Assembly: GCF_018831695.1 (NCBI RefSeq) | Contig: NC_056713.1 | Location: forward strand, 11,429,532 to 11,493,531 | Source of the DNA: Puntigrus tetrazona | Lineage: Eukaryota; Chordata; Actinopteri; Cypriniformes; Cyprinidae | Reading direction: 5' to 3' | DNA length: 64,000 nt | In this document: in pieces, positions 11,401 through 19,483 of the stretch | Position numbering within the stretch: position 1 is the first letter of the stretch | How the letters are laid out: each line of letters opens with the position of its first letter | Notes under the pieces: model-generated | The model's database searches: none | What the model saw: only the letters and a program-made list of their open reading frames with translations | What the model was told of the DNA's origin: nothing | Position numbers and translations under genes: made by a program

Positions 11401-12660
11401 TGGCCACCCTCAGGCCCCAGATATCCCCTGTGTCCTCCAGCCAGGAGTCCTACATGCAGCCCCAGCCTACAGCCCCCGGTTCCAGAGGCCTATGGAAGGT
11501 ATGAGCATCTCGGGGGTAGTCGGCTTCAGGCCACAGGGCAGAGCCGGGTCTCCCATTTTCACAGGGTCTTCCCTCCAGGCCCCTTCTATGGCTATCTAGG
11601 TAGCGGTGCTGAGGTGGAGCTTCACCCTCCTTTTTACATGCCTGATGTTAGTCCACGTAGCTCTGCCATGTCCTCCTCACCTTCATACCCCTGAGGGGCC
11701 GTTCCGCCATCCCACCATCCCAGAGGAGGGAGGAGCTGAGGATCCATCAGTATGGTGCCTCGGCCACGCCCTCCCACTGGTGCATAGCCCTCCCTCCTCT
11801 CGCTCAACCGAGATCTGGCAGCCTCCTGACTTCCCCTTTCTAGGTCAGGAGGGTCCCCGTCCTCGCTCTTCCACCACGTCATTCCTCATATCTCCACCGA
11901 GAACTCCCCGATCCCCGCCATACCCACTCCCATAGTCGTACTCTTAGCACCACCTCTCAGCTCCCTTCAAGCTCTGCTTTCCTCCAGCTGGAGGCCCCTA
12001 GAGCCCACCTGAGCAGATCTCCCGGCAGGTTTCCGCCTCAGGGCCCTTCAGCCAAGCATATAACTATGCAACAGGCCCAGACTCTGGGGCAGTTGAGACA
12101 CACTGCCCACGGTATTAAGGCGTACCAGTGTTGCCTTACTCAGCGCGCCGCACGGCCCGCATGGGGAGCCCAAGCACACTGCACAGTGAGAGCTCGGACA
12201 GGCTGGAGGTCTGAGGCCCAGCCTTGGCTGAGCCCCAGGGCGGCACGAAGGATGGATCTCGGCCTACAGCAGGTGGTCCTGCAGCCGTCACGACTCTCCT
12301 CTCTCACCCAGACCCCTCCCAGCTCACCACGCCGGCTCTCCAGACATTCTCGTCCGCCTCCTCCCGCCCTAGCATCCTGCGGTCTTCCCGCTCTCAAGAG
12401 ATGCCGAGAGCGCCCGCCACCCCGCCAGTGTCTCCTTCTCCCGAAGGTCTCTCTCCTCGTCCCCTGCCACTTCACCTACCCAAGGCCAGAGCGGCCAGCG
12501 GCCCAGCCCTCAGCTTTCACCGTGCCCACATGGCCTTTGCCACAGCCGCGCCAGTTACCCTCCCAGTCCCTTCACCCCTGCGGAGAGCAGTGATGCTTTC
12601 GGCCAGATGCCATCTCAGAGAAGGACAGATGAGGAGATGCTCCTCAGAACCCTCTCCAGG
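236..12660 (+). CDS. igsf9b: igsf9b, second (mirror) copy, Ig3 to cytoplasmic tail
   Basis: This is the plus-strand mirror of the right-arm exons. The window opens in the intron before Ig3, so whether Ig1 and Ig2 exons exist further left cannot be seen. Splice borders are kept throughout. The copy is intact in both Ig4 exons, the second half of FN3-1 and the first half of FN3-2, where the right copy is broken. It is broken in the second half of Ig3, the end of the first half of FN3-1 and the microexon, where the right copy is intact. This complementary pattern argues that both derive from one locus. Confidence 0.85.
1169..1290. mobile_element. Snap-back MITE (hairpin), left arm
   Basis: CAGTAGTCAACATTTGAAGT and GGATCAAAAACTTTCATCGG are repeated as an inverted copy ending ACTTCAAATGCTCACTACT, so almost the whole 122 bases can fold into one hairpin. 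A partial relative (CAGTAGTAAACATTTGAAG) lies at about 2558. Confidence 0.7.
1768..1912 (+). CDS. igsf9b: igsf9b exon: second half of Ig3 (left arm, frameshifted)
   Basis: This mirrors 37184-37329 and is one base shorter. CTCGCG replaces CTCCGCG, so the frame fails after DLKL. The later PEDAGKYTC motif is present in a shifted frame. Confidence 0.93.
2221..2252. repeat. (CTGT)n microsatellite, left arm
   Basis: Short CTGT run inside the Ig3-Ig4 intron. The mirror (GACA)n is near 36838-36871. Confidence 0.85.
2484..2558. repeat. (TA)n(CA)n microsatellite, left arm
   Basis: A TA run of about 57 bases is followed by 18 bases of CA. The mirror at 36521-36607 is longer. Confidence 0.9.
3780..3922 (+). 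CDS. igsf9b: igsf9b exon: first half of Ig4 (left arm)
   Basis: This 143-base exon is intact. It joins the previous exon as Y-PARVVNMPPV and continues KLPGIIRCPVDANPPVTSVR then WEKDGYPLRIEK. The cysteine of GIIRC is the first of Ig4. Confidence 0.94.
4015..4155 (+). CDS. igsf9b: igsf9b exon: second half of Ig4 (left arm)
   Basis: This 141-base exon is open for 47 codons: YPGWSQMADGSIRVAEVTED, then SLGTYTCVPYNVLGTMGQSP, then PATLVLK. It is the better of the two copies. Confidence 0.95.
4237..4356 (+). CDS. igsf9b: igsf9b exon: first half of Ig5 (left arm)
   Basis: This 120-base exon equals 34728-34847. It reads DPPYFNVRPGGEYRQEAGRE and on to the first Ig5 cysteine. A MITE begins about 36 bases after its donor. 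Confidence 0.95.
4392..5155. mobile_element. MITE with TTCACCC-type termini, intron within Ig5 (left arm)
   Basis: The element begins AAAGGGTTAGTTCACCC and ends with the inverted GGGTGAACTAACTCTTTA, about 760 bases apart. It fills the intron between the two Ig5 exons and reaches within about 30 bases of the downstream acceptor. Such ends are typical of abundant non-autonomous DNA transposons of cyprinid fish. Confidence 0.75.
5186..5336 (+). CDS. igsf9b: igsf9b exon: second half of Ig5 (left arm)
   Basis: This 151-base exon equals 33747-33897. The acceptor CCTTGGTCAAG is weak in pyrimidines because a MITE ends only about 30 bases upstream. The donor is GTAAAT. Confidence 0.95.
5373..5447. 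repeat. (TATC)n microsatellite, left arm
   Basis: 75 bases of perfect tetranucleotide, 36 bases after the donor of the second Ig5 exon. Confidence 0.95.
6974..7096 (+). CDS. igsf9b: igsf9b exon: first half of FN3-1 (left arm)
   Basis: It mirrors 32006-32129 but is one base short: CCCGTGTAAG here against CCCGGTGTAAG there, immediately before the donor. The domain sequence itself (NVSWEPGYDGG) is in frame. Confidence 0.92.
7348..7523 (+). CDS. igsf9b: igsf9b exon: second half of FN3-1 (left arm)
   Basis: This 176-base exon is intact. It reads KVKNDLGPHDWLSIPVPGSQ, TWLVVQGLEPKTAYQFSVLA and QNKLGTGPFSEVVTVTTG. The acceptor is CCAATAG and the donor GTGGGT. Confidence 0.94.
7607..7833 (+). CDS. 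igsf9b: igsf9b exon: first half of FN3-2 (left arm)
   Basis: This 227-base exon is intact: YPISTPEPLVLLTPPRCLTA, NRTQQGVLLTWLPPANHSSP, IDRYIIEFRLGERWEVLDDL and on to RDLIQ. The acceptor is CTTTCCCAG and the donor GTAATA. Confidence 0.95.
8157..8241 (+). CDS. igsf9b: igsf9b exon: second half of FN3-2 (left arm)
   Basis: This 85-base exon matches 30863-30947 and is intact (DSWYEFRALAVMDDLVSESS). Confidence 0.94.
8836..8994 (+). CDS. igsf9b: igsf9b exon: membrane-spanning segment (left arm)
   Basis: One frame reads PFLPQKSQTRAGQ then GIVATICFLAAAILF, STLAACFVNKQHRRK and LKRKR. Compared with IGSF9B the outer part is out of frame: ISDEGLAKPVVAG appears only if bases are restored in two G/C runs. 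The helix and basic anchor are in frame. Confidence 0.92.
9007..9509. mobile_element. MITE directly after the membrane-exon donor (left arm)
   Basis: It starts TAAAGGAATAGTTCATCC and ends GAATGAACTATTCCTTTA, about 500 bases later. It begins 13 bases beyond the splice junction. Related termini to the Ig5-intron element. Confidence 0.75.
9699..9746 (+). CDS. igsf9b: igsf9b exon: juxtamembrane microexon (left arm)
   Basis: It mirrors 29360-29405 with two extra bases (CGACATTAC against CGATTAC), so it leaves the family frame after DPPLS. The acceptor is TGTCTTTAG and the donor GTAAGT. Confidence 0.85.
10349..10434 (+). CDS. Possible igsf9b cassette exon (left arm)
   Basis: The acceptor TTTTTGTCACCGCAG and donor GTGAGT flank 86 bases. 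It reads SPTGKSQTGAATGPIHQPS in one frame and GIEPYWEEPDRSSYRPHPPA in another. See 28676-28761 for the mirror copy and why it would be alternative. Confidence 0.5.
11023..12660 (+). CDS. igsf9b: igsf9b exon: long cytoplasmic tail (left arm)
   Basis: This is the mirror of 26434-28089 (1638 against 1656 bases). In successive frames it gives LSSGKISPESIASSRP, KRAITSKKYS-like basic sequence, HEAEVTTPIELISRGPDG, FVEESDLYPEFRQSDEENDD, SSSQESYMQPQ, RLQATGQSRV, ELHPPFYMPDVSPRSSAMSS, LQQVVLQPSRLSSLTQTPPS and MPSQRRTDEEMLLRTLS. The donor is GTAGGT. The many frame jumps fall in C/G homopolymers. Confidence 0.87.
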
Positions 12661-13044
12661 GTAGGTGAACCGTACCATTGGAGGCTCCAAAATGACAAAG
12701 GAGATTGTTATTCATCATCTGTACCGCAAAGCAATGCTTTCATGCTTTTTAGATTTTTGTTAAAATATTTTTACATGTACATCTTACTATAAACTATTTA
12801 CATATGCACAAATGTCCATGTTCCAGTATAACTCCTTGTGGGTTACAGGATAAATTTCATACTGCTATTTCTTAAAGCCAATTCTCCGCTAACCTTTAAA
12901 CAGTGTAATTTTGATAAGGAAATTATTGTAGTGTATAACTTTTTTCATGATTAAAGAGTTTTCCTAGTGCATCACTGACTGATCCATGAAGCTCTTCCTT
13001 CTTTGTCCTCTTTTGTAAAGATTTGATCCACATCACTCACCCTC

Positions 13045-13215
13045 TCAGCTCATTTCCTTCCATTTCTCTCACTTCTTCTAACTCCAGAGCTTTGACCATC
13101 ATGGAGTGTGCAACTGTAGGGCGGCCTTCGTTGCCAGGGATGATGTCGCTCATCTCTTGCAGCTCATCCTCATCTAGAGTAGGACGGCTTTTTCTCTGGA
13201 GACTCTGGTAGTCTT
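13045..13215 (-). CDS. Unassigned antisense open frame near igsf9b 3' end
   Basis: On the strand opposite to the left igsf9b copy, the frame reads RKSRPTLDEDELQEMSDIIP then GNEGRPTVAHSMMVKALELE and ends at a donor-like GTGAGTG. The mirror (25880-26050, plus) keeps parts but has indels. The stretch EEVREMEGNELR is simply the complement of a pyrimidine-rich, acceptor-like tract on the igsf9b strand, which weakens the case for a real gene. Confidence 0.25.
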
Positions 13216-14578
13216 ACCCTCTTTGTTTTGATTGATCTCAGCTATCAGGCAGCATTGTTGTGAGTCCTCTACACAGCCAGAGTAGGAGTCAGATCCATGT
13301 CTGAAAGGGGAGGTTTGCAGGCGGGGCCTTAAATCATTCTCATTTAAGAATGACTTTTTGTATTCTTTTTATTACATGATATCAATAATCATTGTCTTTT
13401 TGGCATATATCCTGAATAGTTCTATTGCTGGAATAAATATTTTTCAGTATTGCTTATTTGCAGTTATTAAGTACAGCCAATGTTTTTCAAGAGATTTTGA
13501 ATTAGCCTTTTAGAAAGCACATGGATATTCCTTTGATTTGTTTCCATGCAAAAATATCATGCAGCCTTTTCCCTAAATACTCTTCTTCTCGTGCCGAATC
13601 AGTAACAGCAGTTCTCAAACTAAAATTTCTTGTCACATTTGTATCGTCCTAGTGGTTTGGTTCCCTTTCTTTTATGTGACTGTTCTTTAACCATTCTCCC
13701 CTCCCTGCCATCTCTTCTCCTGTCAGCATGGTGAAGCCACTGTACAGTGTATTCACTAGTAACCAAGTGTGTTTGATGTAGCGGACTTTGAGTGCAGTCA
13801 TGTCTACTGCCCCCCTCTATTAATCACTTTCACTTTCTCTTTCCACAGCCTCAGCAGCAGGGAGACTGTCTATAGGCCTTTGTGTTTCTGTGCCTTGTGA
13901 ACCCATGAGTTGTTGGCTGACTCTTCAGTATATGGGCCGTTTGAGTGTCATGACCTCTGCCATGATAGAGGAATGGCATGTGGAGTAAAGACAACACTTT
14001 ACAAGCATGAGCCTCTGTGGTCAGTTTTATGGAAACCAGTGAGCTTACTGGAAACAGGAGATTTTGGCTAGTTGTAATTTGATTGGACAGTGCTGGCAGC
14101 ATGGCAGCGGTGTACAACATGAGTAAAAAGGTTTATTTATTAATTTAGGTGCATCCTGTAGTAAATGAAGTGGGAAAATGCTAAATTCAACTCACCAGAC
14201 TAACTCAACTAATACAATGTCTTTTTAATTTGAGTACCCATCTAATGAGGAAGAGTCTTTGTTTTTCTTTAAAAATAAATGATTTAGTATTTAATGTTTA
14301 TTCTGATGACCCATGAAATGTGGCCAATTAAAATGAATATAGTTCGTTTGATAAACAATATCTAACAGAGCGATTTGATTAATTGGTAAATTGCATAGTA
14401 CATGTTGATGAATGGTACTTTGTCATGAAGGTTTTGCACTTGGCATTGGGGCAGCCAAAAGTGCTCCCTTTTTCAGGGCTAAATCTCAGTTTGATCTGGC
14501 CGGTGGAGGGCAGCGCACCTGGTGAGTGGTGTGAAGTAATACCACATGGTTGTGTTTGTCTCTCACAGGAGCATCTAG

Positions 14579-14695
14579 GTGCAGTGAGAGTCCCTGCAGG
14601 AGTCACAAGGCTTTGAAGCACTGATTTATTATTGTATTAATAAAGCCAAGAAATCAACAGCCAACAAGAACAACAACAGATTCAAGAAAGGACAA
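14579..14695 (+). CDS. Left-arm mirror of the unassigned exon-like segment
   Basis: It shares the acceptor TCTCTCACAG and the reading EHLGAVRVPAG with 24350-24481, then breaks frame. The donor region reads GACAAGTCAG instead of GACAGGTCAG, losing the GT. Confidence 0.35.
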
Positions 14696-14828
14696 GTCAG
14701 TTTCACCTGTACTTTACATACTGGGGAAAGGGACATGTGTCTCTAATGTACAAACTACATGCCTGTATGCTTGTAGTACAAGAAACCACCAGATACATGC
14801 TAAAACACACTCCCTACAACTCCTTGAG

Positions 14829-15000
14829 AACAGTTCATAGTAAGAAAGATCATTCCATAATCTACTCAACCCCAAGCCATCACAGGGTGCATTTTTTAAA
14901 ATCTCTACCTGCATTCTCGAAAATCGCCATATATGTCTCGGCAGGAATTTGAGTAGATCATAGATACAAGGATTCCATTTTGGGTGAACTATTCTTTTAA
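14829..15000. mobile_element. Short MITE remnant, 3' flank, left arm
   Basis: Mirror of 24031-24216. The far end GGGTGAACTATTCTTTTAAC is clear; the near end reads only TAGTAAGAAAGATC. Confidence 0.55.
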
Positions 15001-17559
15001 CATTGTGAAATTGGGGTTTGCATGCATGAGCCTTCTTTATGAAAATGTAAAAATCTGTTCTCTGTCGCCAGTGTCTCATTTGCTCTGCTGTCTCTAGATG
15101 TGTCAACTCTCAGACCCAGCGGCGCATGTATCTCAGGCCTCTGAGCAAAGAGAACATCTCAGCTCCCTCGAAAAGTGGAAGAGTACATGAAAGTCCCCTG
15201 TCTTCATCTGTCTCTCTGCTGCATGGCTTCACCCCAGAGACAGAAAATCCCTCCTAGCCAGTAACGGACCTACCCACTCAAACTATGGTTCTCTGTGACC
15301 AACCCTATCTCCCAAACTCACTAAAACTTATCACCAATAGGCCGGATCGTCTCCTTGTCCATTAGCAAAAATGTACAATGGACAAGCTCTCAGTATTACT
15401 GTTTGTAATCAGTCTAAATAAGATCGATTTATTATGTTCTTGGTTGGCACAATATACTACATATCTATATTTTCTGTAAATTTACAGGGAAAAACGTACA
15501 GGGTGTTACTCTTTTGGAAGAAAGTGAAAAGGACAGGACAAAGCTTTTCGTTGTTAATAAAAAAAAAAGAAAGTAATAGCATTCCATTACATGCTAGGAA
15601 AAATCTTGCTAGCCACTTCGGTTTTTGTCATGACGTTATGAGACTGTGTATATTGTGAAGAAAGTTAAATGCTCTGTACAAATATGTCTTTCAAGACTGA
15701 TAGCTACTACAGAGTTTCTTTTCTTCCTTCTACAAAATATACCTCAAAAGAAAATAGAAAAAAGAAAACAGATAAATGATCTGGAACATATTTCAGCACT
15801 TCTTCCTGTTGTACTAAGCTAGCATTTCATTTTGGATGACGTGTGCTGTCTGTTTGTGTAAGCTTTGACAGCATTACAGAACATGGGGATTAATGTAAAT
15901 GGGGAAATTACAATGTATTTATTTATACGGAAATACTGAGCGTGAAATATAAAACACAGAATATCATAGAAATTGTAAGCTTGAAATGAATGACTGCAGT
16001 ACTAGATTGGTCTCGACAAAGTTTGAACAAAATTAATTCCATGCAAAAACAGAAGTAGAATTGAAAACATGCTTTCTTATTTTTTTAAATAATTGACATT
16101 ATATTTGGCTACCACCATTGAGACCTTTAAGGCATTTTTAATCTGTGGTTGGAGAAGGTAATATTGGCCCCCTGCTGAAAAAAAAAAAAAAAGATTTAGT
16201 TTCACATTTAAATTTTAGAATTTCCTCTTTTGACATGTTCAGATGGCATAAGCGCAAATGTAATATTTAAACTGAAGTAAATTACCTGGTCCTTGTCTTG
16301 CACAAATGTAGTTAGAAATTTGTTTGAAATGCATTATTAATCTTTTAGTCACTTCCTTGATAAATAATTTGTTATACGTTTGCTTTAGTTTACAATACAC
16401 AAGGAAGTACGAAAGTAGATATCGTGCAGACTAATGGGTATCAATATAGCATAGAAAGTGAAATAGTCCTTAATCCCTAATCAGTTGGGAAAAAAAAAAA
16501 GATTACTTCTTGGTTACTTTCTACCTGCAAAGTGGACCTCAAAATAGCTTGACTCTTTAAAAAAATAATAATAGCATATTGTAATCTTTTACTATTTGCC
16601 ATCCATCACAGCTCATCTGATGACATAGCAAAGTTTGTGTTATTTGAATTAATGATGACTTTAGTAGCCTATTTCAAAGATGTTAACTGTCTAGAGTTCA
16701 CTAACAGCTGCTGATCTGCTACCTAAAGTAGAAAGCTACTCAGCGTGTACTAGTTTAGTTTAGCCACGATGGTGAATGTATGATTTGCTCTTAGGAATTC
16801 AGTTATCTGAATATTTTAGTGTGATGTTCTCTCTTTTAAAGCTTATTTATCACGTGCGTACGATCGATCAACTCCAAAATGAATCTTGAAAATTACAACT
16901 TAATAGGAAATTGAATGAAATCTCGGCACAGTACTTGAATAAGGCAGAATATACAAGCAGGAAACCCTGGGGGTGCGTAGGGATTATTACTGTAGTAGCC
17001 ATTTGAGTTTGAGGATTTGATTTAGAATTGCCCAAAGGGCTGTTTACTTCATCTTTCCTTTCTCTCTTTTTGTATACAACTGTTTTACCTCAAGTGAAAA
17101 CGAATGCTCAAGCGTCTCGCAGTGTATTGGGCTATTCAATGATAGATCAGCAGACTCCATTGCTTATTTCTATGTACACATCTTTTCCACCCCACATAGT
17201 AGATGCGATTAAATAAGGCTGCTTTAATGCGTGTAGTCTCTGAGAGGAGAAGGGCAATGTTTATTTTTGAATATTCCTGATTACCTGCCTTTGGTATGGA
17301 GAGAGAGTGTTAGGCCAGGCTTAACTCTGTTTTTGCTTTCGTGTTTTGTCAAGTTCTGGCAAGAACTCATTGCTAACAAGTCCTACAACAACCACATAAT
17401 GTTTACATGATCTAGAAATATAACGTGTTAAGGATGTAGGCACACTGTACACATTATGACAGTGCTATGTCTTTTTTTGAACTCGTGGTGCTGTAGTTCA
17501 GAGGTTAACACACACAAACTCACGCACAGTCCTCTGTCTTAAACTAGCCTAACTAAACT

Positions 17560-18010
17560 AGCTCTGTTGTGATTTCCGTTGTCGAGTTCTCCTGGTGAGT
17601 AGGACCGCAAACAATCGCCTCTCTCTGAGGCAGGTCCTGTGCGCTCACTATATCTCTCTTTCGGTATGAAAACGGTTAAATACAGTTTCGGCCTGCCTAT
17701 TCAGTATGTGCTTACGTTATCGCGTGAACGTTCGCCGATAAAGCCCGCGCATTCAGGCGGATCGCCGGGCTTGGGGCACTATTTCAATGCTACTAATCCG
17801 CCAAAATGTACCCACGTTATGATGATCCAATTTTTTCATTTTAGCATGGGAAGGACGTGGTAACTCAGGCAGGTGGCGTTCTGACGCGTCAAGCCCGGCG
17901 GCGTTTCTGTTTTATAAGCGTTTTCTGCGGGCTGGAGCGATGCGTCATAGCGTAAAGCTGTCACACCGATTTAAGACGCAGGTGCGTTGTCTCTGTGTAT
18001 CTGTATGAAG
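17560..18010. promoter_or_regulatory. CpG-rich block, possible promoter or CpG island
   Basis: In otherwise AT-rich DNA this stretch has many CG steps (TTATCGCGTGAACGTTCGCC, CTGACGCGTCAAGCCCGGCG) and a TATA-like TTTTATAAGCG near 17910. It is also present in the right arm at about 20940-21400. It may be the promoter of a neighbouring gene or an old transposon end. No gene start is identified. Confidence 0.35.
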
Positions 18011-19446
18011 GTGATCGACGGCATTTTCTTTAGCCTCTGGTCTTTGAAGAGAGAACCCGGATTGAAACGACTCTCTTGAATATATATGATACTGTACAGG
18101 TAGATGCGCGCTTTATTTTCCTTTACATAGAGGGAGCTCGTTGCAGGAAGCGTCATATCAATTCTTTGATTGCCTGTATTGAGTTTTGTCTTACACTACT
18201 TTTGGTGCTTCGTGGAAAAGCTTTGTTTTCCTTTTTTCGAACAGAACTAACCTTGCATAATCAAGCTATTCCACTCGTTCGGACCTGCTCATTCATCTTT
18301 TTGTTCTCAAATTCTTTTGCTGTTCCATATTAACCAGCACTGGCTCAAGTGTATCTGCATTATGCACTAATTTGCAGCTGTTTTAACATTAAACCTCATT
18401 CTTGAGCTTGACAGAGCTTATATTTCACAATCGCATTGTGCTTTCTGGCTGCTTTTGAATTTGTGTTGTACATTGTTTGAATTTATTATTATCTAAAGAT
18501 GTGTTCTGGGCAAACATGTTTTCATCTTTATCACCCTACATTACAAATGTATAAAGAGACTGTTCTTACGTGAAGAAAAAGACCATAATGGAATATGAGT
18601 TTTGTTTTCCTTTCAGGTTTTTTGTTTTTGATTGAATGGCTAGACCAGAAGGCTTCTTTTGTTAATTAATCTCATTTATTTCCAGGTATTATTCTCAAAC
18701 AGTATGGTGCTGTACCAAAGCCTTATGTACAGCCGTATATGATCGTTGTTTGATTCTTCTGCCACTGCTAGGAAATTCTCTAAATTGCTAGACCTCTGAT
18801 TATGAATTAAGGTGCAGTGTGCCTCTTTCTTTAGTCCTTAGTTAGTACTTTGCAGTACTTTTCTTGGGCGTCGGTGTCTCCACATACTGTACTCAGATGT
18901 TAAGATACGGTGCCACAGTGTGTCTTCTATTGCTGCTAGGAGTAAATGTTAAAGATGTTTTGTATCTGTACTACCAACTACAATCTTTGACATTGTGCAT
19001 CACAATAACTCAGCTGGACACTCTTGATATCAAAGGAACAACCCTTCAGTAAGCAATGGCATTTTTAGGAATAAAGAAATCCCATTGTTATTTCACATTT
19101 ATTAAATTGCTTTCATCATTTTTTTAAAACATTTATTTAAAAGTTTTGCTCTAGAATAAGACCCCAGTCAAAAGAATATGCTATCTGACAAGTGAATTGT
19201 CCTTGAAAATTACATCAATACCAGACCTGGGAATGAAACACACGGAGGAAGTGTTAAGTGTGTGTGTCGTGCGTGTGCGTGTGTGTGTGCGTGCGCGCGC
19301 GCATATCTTCAACAGCCCAGTTAAAGTTCTGTATAGTGGAGCCGTTCAATTTACCGCATTGTTTACATCACCAGATCTGCGAATATGCACATTTTGGCAA
19401 GCTCTATTAGTTGACATTTTTAACGCTTTAGTCCATGTAATAACCC

Positions 19447-19483
19447 GTAAAACTGCATATTTTGATATAATAAAAAAGTTTTG
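19447..19483. other. Centre (spacer) of the inverted repeat
   Basis: These 37 bases separate the arms. The spacer is itself a rough palindrome: AAAACT near its left edge faces AGTTTT near its right edge around an AT-rich core. The fold-back therefore reaches almost to the symmetry point near 19465. It does not resemble a long-read hairpin adapter. On each side, about 150 bases out, lies a GT-rich (left, 19258-19303) or CA-rich (right, 19623-19672) tract. Confidence 0.9.

Larger units (their letters stand above)
1..19446 (+). repeat. Left arm of a giant inverted repeat (at least 19.4 kb)
   Basis: Read in reverse complement, the window start matches the sequence ending at 39100, and the match continues without a break to the centre, where positions 19431-19446 (GTCCATGTAATAACCC) pair with 19484-19499. 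All igsf9b exons from Ig3 onward, the introns, the MITEs and the microsatellites recur in mirrored order. The arm is cut by the window edge, so its true length is unknown. Matching positions sum to 39102 at the Ig3 exon, 39104 at the juxtamembrane exon, 39060 near 14579 and 38930 at the centre, so most net indel difference lies in the inner 5 kb. Confidence 0.97.
12661..19446 (+). other. 3' flank of igsf9b, left arm
   Basis: About 6.8 kb between the last clear igsf9b exon and the repeat centre. It holds unassigned coding-like segments near 13045-13215, 13700-13930, 14579-14695 and 15100-15260, a MITE remnant at 14829-15000, and a CpG-rich block at 17560-18010. The remainder is AT-rich with A/T homopolymers, and I see no further gene. 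The polyadenylation site of igsf9b cannot be chosen from the sequence alone. Confidence 0.6.

Noticed and set aside
19447..19483. Retained sequencing hairpin adapter at the palindrome centre
   Set aside because: The spacer is AT-rich, itself partly palindromic, and does not resemble an adapter.
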